Below, piece after piece: positions 36,823-44,668 of a stretch of 51,109 nt of DNA; positions within the stretch are counted from its first letter, which is position 1; each line of letters begins with the position of its first letter. Location of the stretch: positions 1 to 51,109 of the forward strand of contig CAYLPJ010000049.1 in NCBI GenBank assembly GCA_964385465.1. Reading direction: 5' to 3'. A program made the translations under genes and the position numbers. Source of the stretch: CAYLPJ01 sp964385465. GTDB taxonomy: Bacteria > Planctomycetota > Phycisphaerae > SM23-33. Below the pieces are notes generated by a model. That model saw nothing but the letters and a program-made list of their open reading frames with translations, made no database searches and was not told the origin of the DNA.

Positions 36823-36851
36823 AGTCTGCCTCAACCGGTCACGAAGGTCAA
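36823..36851 (-). promoter_or_regulatory. Possible hisF promoter
   Basis: On the minus strand TTGACC (36851-36846), 17 bases, then CAGACT (36828-36823). The -10 is weak. It lies in the 149-base gap downstream of the Gfo/Idh gene. Confidence 0.3.
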
Positions 36852-36867
36852 CCGCCCGGCGCCACGG

Positions 36868-38046
36868 TCATCGCGGCCCGTCGCCCCAGTCGGGGACGTC
36901 CAGCAGTTCGCCGTCGCGCAGGGCGGACTTGTGGGCGACGGCGCCGCAGGCCATGAACCTCGCGGCCGTCCATGCGTCGATGGCGGGGCGGCGGTCCTCG
37001 GCGACGGCGGCGACGAACTCGTGGACGAGGTAGGGGTGGCTGCCCCCGTGCCCGCCGAAGGCGGCGAAGAGGCCCTTGTCGCCGGCGGCCTCTTCGAACG
37101 CGGCCTCGACGGCCTCGGGAAGAGGGTCGCGCATTTCGTCGACCGGCACGGCCCGGCGTGAGGCGCGGTCCACCCAGTGCCCCTCGCGGAAGCCCGCGGC
37201 GGTACCGAGGATGCTGAAGCCTTCCTCGCCGGGATGGCCGATCCAGCGGCACTCGGCGAGGCGCATCGTCGCGCCGTTGCTGAGGCGCACGAGGGCGACC
37301 TCGTCGGCCAGCTCGCCCTCGAAGGACGCGTCGCCGTCGGGACCGGCCAGGCCGAACGCCGAGACCTTCTCCGCCCGGGCTCCCATCACGAACATCGGCC
37401 CGGAGACCGAGTGCGTCGGGTAGTGCATGGGGCCGTCGATGGCGCCGCGATCGGCGTATCGCGTGCGCGCGGCAACCCACTCCCGCCCGGCCTCGCCGCT
37501 CCGCCGCTGCTGCATCACCTTCCGCAGGCTGCAGCCGGGGGAGTCCACGTCGTGGAGGTACTGGGCGTCGGCGTGGACGAACCGGCCGAAGTCTCCCGCG
37601 GCGGCTCGCCGGCGGCAGTACATCGTCTCGGGGCGGTAGCAGGTGGTCTCGCCGAGCATGTAGTGCTTGCCGGTGCGTTCGGCCGTGCGGACGACGCGGT
37701 CGCACCAGTCGAGCACTTCGTCGCTGTCGGGGACCTTCATCAGCGGGACGGCGGAGTAGACGCTCTTGCCGGCCTCCATGGCGGCGACGGCCTGGGGGGC
37801 GTGCAGCCACGGCTGGGTGATGACGGCGACGGCGTCGAAGTCGGCGCGCAGCATGTCGTCGAGGTGTGTGCAGGCGTCGGCGGGGCGGAACTTGCCGGCG
37901 AACGAAGGGCGTTCGGCGAACCGCGCGATGCGGTCCGGCTCGCGGTCGCAGAGCCCGATGCGGTCGACCAGCGGATGGCTTCGGAACAGTTCGGCGAACT
38001 CCGCGCCGAACGCCCCGAGCCCGACGAGTCCGAGGCTGATTCCCAT
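36868..38046 (-). CDS. Gfo/Idh/MocA-family oxidoreductase
   Basis: A 392-residue NAD(P)-dependent sugar dehydrogenase-like protein. The N-terminal Rossmann motif is LGLVGLGAFGAEFAELF (residues 4-20), with VAVITQPWLHAPQAVAAMEAGKSVYSAVPLMK (residues 74-105) corresponding to the family's E-K-P region, although the Glu-Lys-Pro itself reads Ala-Val-Pro. The C-terminal domain follows, with EECRW-like and HGGSHPYLVHEFVAAV elements. Members oxidise or reduce carbon atoms of sugars or inositols in the cytoplasm. AAGGAG precedes the ATG at 38046 by 8 bases. It is the last gene of the sugar cluster, 35 bases after the MFS gene. Substrate unknown. Confidence 0.8.
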   Translation of the reverse strand: MGISLGLVGLGAFGAEFAELFRSHPLVDRIGLCDREPDRIARFAERPSFAGKFRPADACTHLDDMLRADFDAVAVITQPWLHAPQAVAAMEAGKSVYSAVPLMKVPDSDEVLDWCDRVVRTAERTGKHYMLGETTCYRPETMYCRRRAAAGDFGRFVHADAQYLHDVDSPGCSLRKVMQQRRSGEAGREWVAARTRYADRGAIDGPMHYPTHSVSGPMFVMGARAEKVSAFGLAGPDGDASFEGELADEVALVRLSNGATMRLAECRWIGHPGEEGFSILGTAAGFREGHWVDRASRRAVPVDEMRDPLPEAVEAAFEEAAGDKGLFAAFGGHGGSHPYLVHEFVAAVAEDRRPAIDAWTAARFMACGAVAHKSALRDGELLDVPDWGDGPR

Positions 38047-38081
38047 GGTGCGGTTCTCCTTGGCGGGGGGCGAGGTCCTGT

Positions 38082-39281
38082 CTACCGTTTCGCGGGCGTG
38101 CGGTCCAGTGCCATCAGTCCGGCGATGGCGAGGAAGCAGGCCGGGACGATCAGGAAGGCTGCTCGCAGGCCGATGGCGTCCCCGGCGGCGCCGACCAGCC
38201 ACGTCGCCAGCCCGCAGCCGGGCACGCCCGCGCAGGACAGCAGGATGAAGAGCATGGTCGTGTCCACGGGCAGGCGGTCGGCAGCGTAGCTCTGGATGCT
38301 CGGCCAGAAGGGCCCGACGCCGACCCCCGCCAGCGCCAGCAGGGCGAACGTCCAGCCGAGGGAGGGCGCCCACGTCAGCGGCAGGGACACGGCCGCGGCC
38401 GCGATGGCCGAGCCGACGATCAGCCGTCGCAGCCGGTGCTGGACGACGAGGTAGCCCCATCCCAGCCGCCCGGCCATCATGCCGGCGGCGAAGCACGCCG
38501 TGCCCACCCCGCCGGCCCGGGGCTCCGCGGAGAACTGGAGCTGGATGAAGCTCGCCGACCAGAACGTCAGCGCCATCTCCCCGCCGCCGGCGAAGAGCAT
38601 CGCGACGAAGAACAGCCAGAACCGCCGCCGGCGCAGGATGGCCGCCGCGTGCGCGACGGTCTGTCGCCAGGGAACGGCTTCGTGGAGGTCGATGGCGGTC
38701 CGTCGGCTGTTGCGTCCGGGCAGGAGGAAGATCGTCGCCGGCAGCAGCCCGACCGCTCCCGCGCCGCCGAGCAGCCACCGCCAGGAGACGCCCGCCGACA
38801 GCAGCCAACCCACCGCCAGCACGCTGACCAGCACGCCGACCGACCAGAACGCGTGAGAGAAGTTGATGTACCGCCCGGGCTCGGCCGGGTGGAGCCGCTG
38901 AATGGCGGGCGTCGCCAGCGCCTCGATGACGCCCTCGGCCAGGCCGGCGACGGTCAGCGCCAGGAACACGGCCGCGTAGGCCGGGGCCAGGCCGGCCGCC
39001 AGCATCGCGGTCGCCAGCACGCCCAGGGCCACGCCGAGCGGCGCCCGCAGCCCCCATCGCCCGGCGAGGAACCCGCAGCCGAGCATGGACAGCACGATCC
39101 CCGCGGTCCGCCCGGCCGGCAGGGCGCCCCCGGCGGACATGCCCCCGGCGGCAAGGGGGAAGCCCAGTTCACGGGCCATGGGAACGAGGGCGACCGGCAC
39201 GACGAGCGAGCAGGCGGCGTAGGTCGCGAAGCCGCCGAAGACCGCGACGTCATACCGTCCGAATGCCATCCGCCGGGCCAT
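38082..39281 (-). CDS. MFS transporter
   Basis: A 399-residue membrane protein with about twelve hydrophobic segments in two halves separated by a charged cytoplasmic loop (near 195-225, RRTAIDLHEAVPWRQ). Gly/Pro/Arg-containing turns (GFLAGRWGLRAPLG, MMAGRLGWGYLV) after TM2 and TM8 are typical of the major facilitator superfamily. In context it probably imports a sugar or oligosaccharide used by the neighbouring enzymes. The start ATG at 39281 lies 9 bases after the GH9-like gene's stop; an alternative ATG is at 39269. Confidence 0.9.
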   Translation of the reverse strand: MARRMAFGRYDVAVFGGFATYAACSLVVPVALVPMARELGFPLAAGGMSAGGALPAGRTAGIVLSMLGCGFLAGRWGLRAPLGVALGVLATAMLAAGLAPAYAAVFLALTVAGLAEGVIEALATPAIQRLHPAEPGRYINFSHAFWSVGVLVSVLAVGWLLSAGVSWRWLLGGAGAVGLLPATIFLLPGRNSRRTAIDLHEAVPWRQTVAHAAAILRRRRFWLFFVAMLFAGGGEMALTFWSASFIQLQFSAEPRAGGVGTACFAAGMMAGRLGWGYLVVQHRLRRLIVGSAIAAAAVSLPLTWAPSLGWTFALLALAGVGVGPFWPSIQSYAADRLPVDTTMLFILLSCAGVPGCGLATWLVGAAGDAIGLRAAFLIVPACFLAIAGLMALDRTPAKR

Positions 39282-39290
39282 CGGTCAGAC

Positions 39291-40961
39291 TCAGCCGCCC
39301 AAACGGGCCGTGCCGGTGAGCCAGGCGCCGGCGTGGGTGATCCAGTCCTCGTCGGTCAGCGTGTGCGGGCCGTCGGCGGCACCGGTGGGGGGCACGTCGA
39401 AGGTGAACTGATCGCCCGTGCAGAAGCCGTTGCAGATCGACCCGCGGGTGTGGACCCACGAGCCCGCCCACCGCCGGCCGACGTGGCAGATCATGCTCAC
39501 CGGCAGGGCGCGGTCTTCGGGGACGTCCATGCTGAAGACGTGGCAGGCCGACAGGCCCTCGGCGGTCAGGCCGGCGTTGAGCCCGGCGATCCACTGGAGG
39601 TTGCCCGTGGCGATCTCCCGAAAGCCCGGCTCGGAGAAGGCGTCCTCGAACTCCAGGGCTTGGGCCGCGGTCAGGCCGTACACCGCGTTCATCCCGTGCC
39701 ACAGCCCCGCGAACCACAGCAGCCCCTCGTCGCCGAAGACGCCCAGCGGGGCGATCAGGAACGGGCTGCGCCGGCAGGCGGGCAGCAGGAAACCCAACGC
39801 GGTCGCCTCGGCCATGTCCCGCCAGAGGCCCGCCTCGGGGTGGTCCGGCCAGGCGCGGTGCATCTGGAGCAGCGGCAGGACGAACCACGGGAAGCTCGCG
39901 CCGACGTCCGTGCCGAACGTGTTGTCGTAGATGCAGTGCGTCCAGGCCTTCTGCGTCGGCCCGCCGGCGTCGCCGAACGTGCGGAAGTGCCCCCACAGGC
40001 CGTCCTCGGCCTCGTTCTCGGGGATCTGCCGCGCCCGGAGCTGGCGGGCGAGTTCGGCGGCGTGTTCGCGGAGGTCCTCGCCGCACCCGGCGGTCAGCTC
40101 GCAGGCCGCCCAGCAGCGCATCAGCAGATCCTCCGACCGCCAGGCCTCGGGCACGACGTAGCCTTCGGCCACGCCGTGCGCCCGCGGGCTGAAGCCCCGG
40201 TTGCCGATCGGCCGGGCCGTCTCGAACCAGCGCAGGGCCCGCACCGCACGGCGGCGGTACGCCTCGGCCCGACCGGCCAGGTCGCCGGTCAACACGTTGG
40301 CAGCTCGCGCCCAGGCGGCCGCGGCCTTGGCCATGTCGCCGGGGATGATCTCCCGCTCGTGGCCGATCACGTCGTGAGACAGCGCCCCGTCGGCGAAACC
40401 CAGCTCGGAGGCCTGGTCCTGGCAGGCGGCGAGGTAGTCGCAGCCGCTGGCGATCTGCTGCTCGACGGCCCGGCGGGCCTCGGCGTCGATCGATCCGCCG
40501 CGGAAGCTCAGCATGTCGCAGAGGCCCAGGATTGTCGCGGCGTGGCTGTTGGCCTCCTGCCAGAGCATGCCCGCGTCGAACCAGCCGTGCTCGGCCTTGG
40601 CGAACCGCCGACGGCGCTGGAGCATATCGATCGAGCACAGCCGCCACGTCTGCTCCCAGAGCACGTCGCGGCCGATGCGGAGGCCCTCGTCGCGGAGCAC
40701 GGCTTGTCCGGCGGAGATGGCCTCGACGGCGTACTGCCCGCACCGCTGGAAGCCGCCAAGCTCGGCGACCCACCAGTGACTGCCCCAGAGCTCGCCCCAG
40801 GGCTCGAGGGCTTGGCGGCGGGCCTCGGCGCCATCGGCGCTCACAAGGCGAACGCAGGCGTCCGGGCCCAGGAAGTCCGCCTCGGTGCTGCGGACCACCA
40901 CGCGTTTGGGCTGGTCGTGGTCGTATCCGATCTGCGAGTAGAGAAGTCCCGACAGGGCCAT
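39291..40961 (-). CDS. GH9-like intracellular glycoside hydrolase
   Basis: A 556-residue protein. The start, LYSQIGYDHDQPKRVVV, is the CelD-type N-terminal immunoglobulin-like domain found before GH9 catalytic modules. The remainder is an alpha/alpha-barrel, with GGSIDAEARRAV, LSHDVIGHEREI, AHGVAEGYVVPEAW, NTFGTDVGASFPWFVLPLLQMHRAWPD and a C-terminal GPHTLTDEDWITH stretch. GH9 enzymes are inverting beta-glucanases. The exact catalytic residues cannot be assigned by eye, so the specificity is open. No signal peptide is present, which implies hydrolysis of an imported oligosaccharide. It starts 3 bases after the ribokinase gene's stop codon. Confidence 0.65.
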   Translation of the reverse strand: MALSGLLYSQIGYDHDQPKRVVVRSTEADFLGPDACVRLVSADGAEARRQALEPWGELWGSHWWVAELGGFQRCGQYAVEAISAGQAVLRDEGLRIGRDVLWEQTWRLCSIDMLQRRRRFAKAEHGWFDAGMLWQEANSHAATILGLCDMLSFRGGSIDAEARRAVEQQIASGCDYLAACQDQASELGFADGALSHDVIGHEREIIPGDMAKAAAAWARAANVLTGDLAGRAEAYRRRAVRALRWFETARPIGNRGFSPRAHGVAEGYVVPEAWRSEDLLMRCWAACELTAGCGEDLREHAAELARQLRARQIPENEAEDGLWGHFRTFGDAGGPTQKAWTHCIYDNTFGTDVGASFPWFVLPLLQMHRAWPDHPEAGLWRDMAEATALGFLLPACRRSPFLIAPLGVFGDEGLLWFAGLWHGMNAVYGLTAAQALEFEDAFSEPGFREIATGNLQWIAGLNAGLTAEGLSACHVFSMDVPEDRALPVSMICHVGRRWAGSWVHTRGSICNGFCTGDQFTFDVPPTGAADGPHTLTDEDWITHAGAWLTGTARLGG

Positions 40962-40964
40962 TGG

Positions 40965-41900
40965 CTATCCTTTCGACTGCCGGCTGAGGAACGCGTCGAT
41001 CTCCTCCCGCCGCGGGATCGACGGCTGGGCGCCCATCCGCGTGACGCTCAGCGCCGCCGCCGCGTTGGCGAACCCCACCGCCTCGGGAAGCTCCCGCCCC
41101 TCCGCCAGGGCCACGCCCAGCGCGCCGGAGAACGTGTCCCCCGCGGCCGTGGTGTCCACGGGCTTGACGGGGCAGCCCGGAACGACCTGCGACCCGGCCC
41201 CGGAGATCACCGCCGCGCCGGCGCGGCCGAGGGTGACCACGACGAACTCCGGGCCCTTGGCCAGCAGCTCGCGTGCGGCGTCGACGGCCTCGTCGGCATC
41301 GTGGACGTGTCGGCCGCTCAGGGCGCTGGCCTCGATCTCGTTGACCAGCAGGCCGGTGACGGCGGCGGAAAGCGCCAGCGACTCGGCGCGGACGGGGGCA
41401 TAGTTCAGCATCACCCTCGTGCCGTGCTTCTCGGCCAGGCGGAGGACCTCGCGGTTGCTCTCGACGGGGATCTCCATCTGGAGCAGGACGATCTCGGCGT
41501 CGGCGATGAGCGTCTCGTTTTCGGCGACGACGGCGGGCGTCAGGGAGAAGTTGGTGCCCGGCGCGACGGTGAGGTAGTTGTCTCCGGCGGCGTCGAACAT
41601 CACCAGCGCCGTGCCGCTGGACTCGCCGGCCAGCAGGCGGATCGGCGAAGTGTCCATGCCGTCGCCCCGGAAGTTGTCGACCATCTCGCGGCCGAAGTGC
41701 TCGTCGCCGAGGCAGGCGAGGAAGCCGACGTTCCCGCCGGCCCGCGTGGCCGCGACGGCGGTGTTGGCGCCCTTGCCGCCGAAGGTCTGCATGTACTCGC
41801 CCTCGGTGACGGTCTCCCCGATGGCGGGGAGCTTGGCGACCTTCATGATGAAGTCCACGTTGGCGCTGCCGATGACGGCGATCCTGCCGGCCTGGCTCAT
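40965..41900 (-). CDS. rbsK: Ribokinase-type PfkB carbohydrate kinase
   Basis: A 311-residue PfkB kinase. VIGSANVDFIMKV (residues 9-21), GGKGANTAVAATRAGG (41-56) and the C-terminal PfkB signature DTTAAGDTFSGAL, with the catalytic Asp in GDTF, are all present. Ribokinases phosphorylate ribose or related pentoses with ATP in the cytoplasm. In this cluster the substrate may be a released monosaccharide other than ribose, so the symbol is tentative. It is preceded by the sulfatase gene (117-base gap) and followed 3 bases later by the GH9-like gene. Confidence 0.85.
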   Translation of the reverse strand: MSQAGRIAVIGSANVDFIMKVAKLPAIGETVTEGEYMQTFGGKGANTAVAATRAGGNVGFLACLGDEHFGREMVDNFRGDGMDTSPIRLLAGESSGTALVMFDAAGDNYLTVAPGTNFSLTPAVVAENETLIADAEIVLLQMEIPVESNREVLRLAEKHGTRVMLNYAPVRAESLALSAAVTGLLVNEIEASALSGRHVHDADEAVDAARELLAKGPEFVVVTLGRAGAAVISGAGSQVVPGCPVKPVDTTAAGDTFSGALGVALAEGRELPEAVGFANAAAALSVTRMGAQPSIPRREEIDAFLSRQSKG

Positions 41901-42017
41901 CGCGTCTCCCTTCGTCGTCTCGATCCGGCCGGGCTCAACCCGGCGGCAGGGACCATCATCGCCACCGCGCCTCGCCGGGCAAGGGCCGGCACGATGGCGG
42001 GGATGCCTGCTGCGCCG

Positions 42018-43586
42018 TCACGCATGGCCGATCCGCCTGGGCTGTGTTCCCGCCGCGTGCATGTTCGCGCGGGCCAGCGCGTGGAGCATCCGCTCTCGGC
42101 GGTCGCGGCAGGCGGGGTCGTCGAAGCGGTTGACGTACTGGTCCGGGTCTTCGGCGAGGTCGTACAGCTCGCCGTACTCCGCGTGTCGGTAGACCACCAG
42201 CTTCCAGTCGTCGCGGATCAGCGTCTGCTGGTGCAGCCGGACGGTGGCAAGGAAGTCCACCAGCGCCCAGTCCCGGAGCATGTGCGTCTCGCCGGCCAGC
42301 AGCGGGAGCTGGCTGATCCCCTGCACGCCCGGCGGGCACGGCGCCGCGGCGGCGTCGAGGAAGGTCGGCAGGACGTCCACGAGGTTGAACGCGCTCGGCG
42401 TGCGTCCGACGGCGCCCTGCTGTGCCGCCGGCCAGGACGCCACGGCCGGGATCCGCTGGTGGTCCTCGTAGGCCGCGATCCCCTTGCCCCACAGCCCGTG
42501 GGCGCCAAGGCAGTCGCCGTGATCCGTCGTGAACAGCACGAGCGTGTCCTCCCGGCAGCCGAGCTCGTCCAGCACAGTCAACAGCCGCCCGACGTACTCG
42601 TCGAGCATGTTGCACATGCCGATGTACGCCCTGATGGCCGGCAGGGGGTCGGCGTTGCGGGCCTTGGCGAACCCGATGGCCGGGATGTTCCTGACGGGGC
42701 AGTCCGGGTCGATGAAGTCTTCGTCGGCGGCGTCGCCCCAGTAGTGCCCGGAGGCGTAGCGGCGGTAGAAGGGGGGCTTGTCGTCCCATTCCCCTTCGCG
42801 GAAGCTGCCGGGTAAGACGCCGGTGAGGTCCACGTCGGAGTAGTACGGCTCGGGGCAGACGTAGGGCGGGTGCGGGTCCTGGTAGCTCGCCCAGCACAGC
42901 CAGGGCTCCCCGGCGGCCTGCCGCTGGCGGATCCACGCCTCGGACTCCTCGGTAATCCACGCGGTCTGGGTGTGCTTGGGGTCGATGCCCCAGGCCCCGG
43001 CGGCCGGGACGCTGTCGGGATCCGGCCCGCCCTTGAAGAGGGGATCGAGGTCCAGGCCCTTGCGTTCCAGCCATGCTCGGTAGTGGGCGTGGGGCGGGCG
43101 GTCGCAAGCGTGGGTGGCGCAGTGGCGGACGAACTGGAAGCCCAGGTACGGTCCGTCGAAGGCACGCCAGAAGGCCTCGTCGGGGTCGGGGCCGTCGAGC
43201 GTCGGATCGGCCACGCCGGCGACGTGCTGGCGCTCCAGCCCGCGGGCGACGAAGTGCGTCTTGCCGATCAGCGCCGTCGCGTAGCCGGCCTCGGCAAGCA
43301 GCCGGCCCATGGTTGGGCCCTCCAGCGACGGCGCGGGTTCCATGCCGATCTGGTACGCCCCGTGTCGCGTGGGATACTGCCCGGTGATCATCGACACCCG
43401 AGCCGGGGTGCACACCGGGCTGGGGCAGTAGGCGCGGTCCCAGCAGACGCCCTCGGCGGCGAGGCGGTCGAGGTTCGGCGTGCGATAGCCCGCCCGGCCG
43501 TACAGCGAGAGGCTGTCCCACCGCTGCTGGTCGGTGGTGATGAACAGGATGTTCGGCCGTCGTGTTCCGGGTGCTCGCCTCGCCAT
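42018..43586 (-). CDS. Sulfatase (alkaline phosphatase superfamily), no signal peptide
   Basis: A 522-residue type I sulfatase. NILFITTDQQRWDSLSLYG (12-30) holds the metal Asp19, and the modification signature CTPAR (Cys59-Arg63), in which Cys is turned into formylglycine, is intact. GKTHF near 110 and TTDHGDCLGAHGLWGKG supply further metal and sulfate residues. It removes sulfate from sugars such as algal polysaccharides. Unlike most planctomycete sulfatases it lacks an export signal and is predicted cytoplasmic. The ATG at 43586 has AAGGAG 8 bases upstream. The GTG at 43592 is too close to that site. It is the first gene of the sugar cluster. Confidence 0.9.
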   Translation of the reverse strand: MARRAPGTRRPNILFITTDQQRWDSLSLYGRAGYRTPNLDRLAAEGVCWDRAYCPSPVCTPARVSMITGQYPTRHGAYQIGMEPAPSLEGPTMGRLLAEAGYATALIGKTHFVARGLERQHVAGVADPTLDGPDPDEAFWRAFDGPYLGFQFVRHCATHACDRPPHAHYRAWLERKGLDLDPLFKGGPDPDSVPAAGAWGIDPKHTQTAWITEESEAWIRQRQAAGEPWLCWASYQDPHPPYVCPEPYYSDVDLTGVLPGSFREGEWDDKPPFYRRYASGHYWGDAADEDFIDPDCPVRNIPAIGFAKARNADPLPAIRAYIGMCNMLDEYVGRLLTVLDELGCREDTLVLFTTDHGDCLGAHGLWGKGIAAYEDHQRIPAVASWPAAQQGAVGRTPSAFNLVDVLPTFLDAAAAPCPPGVQGISQLPLLAGETHMLRDWALVDFLATVRLHQQTLIRDDWKLVVYRHAEYGELYDLAEDPDQYVNRFDDPACRDRRERMLHALARANMHAAGTQPRRIGHA

Positions 43587-43696
43587 CGACACGTCTCCTT
43601 TTCGGGCATCCTACCGCGGCGTTCGGCCCGCGACCAGACGGGACCGGGTAGTGCGGCCTGGTGGGGCACCCGTGGCGAACGCGTCGGGAGCCGTCC

Positions 43697-43725
43697 TTGA
43701 TTCGTGCGGGGCGGGGGGCTAGAGT
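43697..43725 (+). promoter_or_regulatory. ndk promoter
   Basis: TTGATT (43697-43702), 17 bases, then TAGAGT (43720-43725), about 48 bases before the ATG at 43773. It lies in the 186-base divergent gap shared with the sulfatase operon. Confidence 0.55.
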
Positions 43726-43772
43726 CCGCCGGTGTCTTGTCATCCCGTGTTCCCGTCGAAGAGAGAGGTTCC

Positions 43773-44243
43773 ATGGAGCGTACGTTGATTGTCCTGAAGC
43801 CCGACGCGGTGCAGCGCGGGCTCGTCGGTGCGGTGGTCGGGCGGTTCGAGCGCAAGGGGCTGAAGATCGCGGCGATGAAGATGCTCGCGGTCTCCGAGGA
43901 CCTCGCCCGGCGGATGTACTCCGTCCACGAGGGCAGGGACTTCTACGAGCCGCTGGTGGCGTTCATCACCGCCTCGCCGGTGGTCGCGATGGTCATCGAG
44001 GGCAACGAGGCCATCGACGTCTGCCGCAAGCTGATGGGCCCGACCTTCGGCCCCGACGCGCCCGGCGGGACCATCCGCGGGGACTTCGGCATGTCGCGGC
44101 GGTACAACCTCATCCACGGCTCGGACAGCCCCGAGTCGGCCGGGCGCGAGATCCCGCTGTTCTTCGACGACGCCGAAATCATCGACTACGATCTCGCCCG
44201 GGATACCTGGACCTACGCCCGCTCCGGAGAGAAGATCATCTGA
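43773..44243 (+). CDS. ndk: Nucleoside diphosphate kinase
   Basis: A 156-residue enzyme that equalises nucleoside triphosphate pools by moving phosphate between nucleotides through a phospho-His. ERTLIVLKPDAVQRGLVG is the family N-terminus, and NLIHGSDSPESAGREIPLFF carries the catalytic His115. The usual length is 140-155. The start is fixed by GAGAGAGG upstream and homology; the frame extends to 43704 but that part is not conserved. It is followed by the cupin and ligA genes on the same strand. Confidence 0.97.
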   Translation: MERTLIVLKPDAVQRGLVGAVVGRFERKGLKIAAMKMLAVSEDLARRMYSVHEGRDFYEPLVAFITASPVVAMVIEGNEAIDVCRKLMGPTFGPDAPGGTIRGDFGMSRRYNLIHGSDSPESAGREIPLFFDDAEIIDYDLARDTWTYARSGEKII

Positions 44244-44312
44244 GCCGCCGGCGGTCGCGTTGGGGACCCTCGCCCGGCTTGCCGGACCGGCCAACCGCTG
44301 AAGGAGAAGGCC

Positions 44313-44651
44313 ATGAGAATCAAGGTTGCCGATGACGTCCCGGCCGAGGCGGTCGAGATGGACGGGGCCGAGGGCGTGAGCATCCGCCTGCTCATCCACG
44401 AGGCCGAAGGCGCGCCGACCTTTCACATGCGGCAGTTTGACGTCGCGCCCGGCGGGCACACGCCGAGGCACGCCCACGCGTGGGAGCACGAGGTGTACGT
44501 CCTGGCGGGGACCGGCGAGGCCGTCACGCCCGAGGGGGCAAAGCCCATCGCGGCCGGGCAGTGCATCTACGTCGCCCCCGGGGACGATCACCAGTTCCGC
44601 AACACCGGCGACGGCAAGCTGAAGTTCCTCTGCCTGGTGCCGAAGACCTGA
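44313..44651 (+). CDS. Cupin-domain protein
   Basis: A 112-residue single-domain cupin. Motif 1 is PGGHTPRHAHAWEHEVYVLAG, with metal ligands His53, His55 and Glu60. Motif 2 is APGDDHQFRNTG, with His93. Small cupins of this type bind Mn, Fe or Zn and may act as dioxygenases, isomerases or sugar-binding regulators. No substrate can be named. The start has AAGGAG about 9 bases upstream. It sits 69 bases after ndk and 17 bases before ligA, which suggests co-transcription but no obvious shared pathway. Confidence 0.85.
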   Translation: MRIKVADDVPAEAVEMDGAEGVSIRLLIHEAEGAPTFHMRQFDVAPGGHTPRHAHAWEHEVYVLAGTGEAVTPEGAKPIAAGQCIYVAPGDDHQFRNTGDGKLKFLCLVPKT

Positions 44652-44668
44652 TCGGCCGGGACGACGCG

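Noticed and set aside
38436..42815. 1,459-residue open frame on the plus strand
   Set aside because: An artefact of high GC opposite five real minus-strand genes. Composition is Arg/Gly/Ala/His-rich and without any domain.
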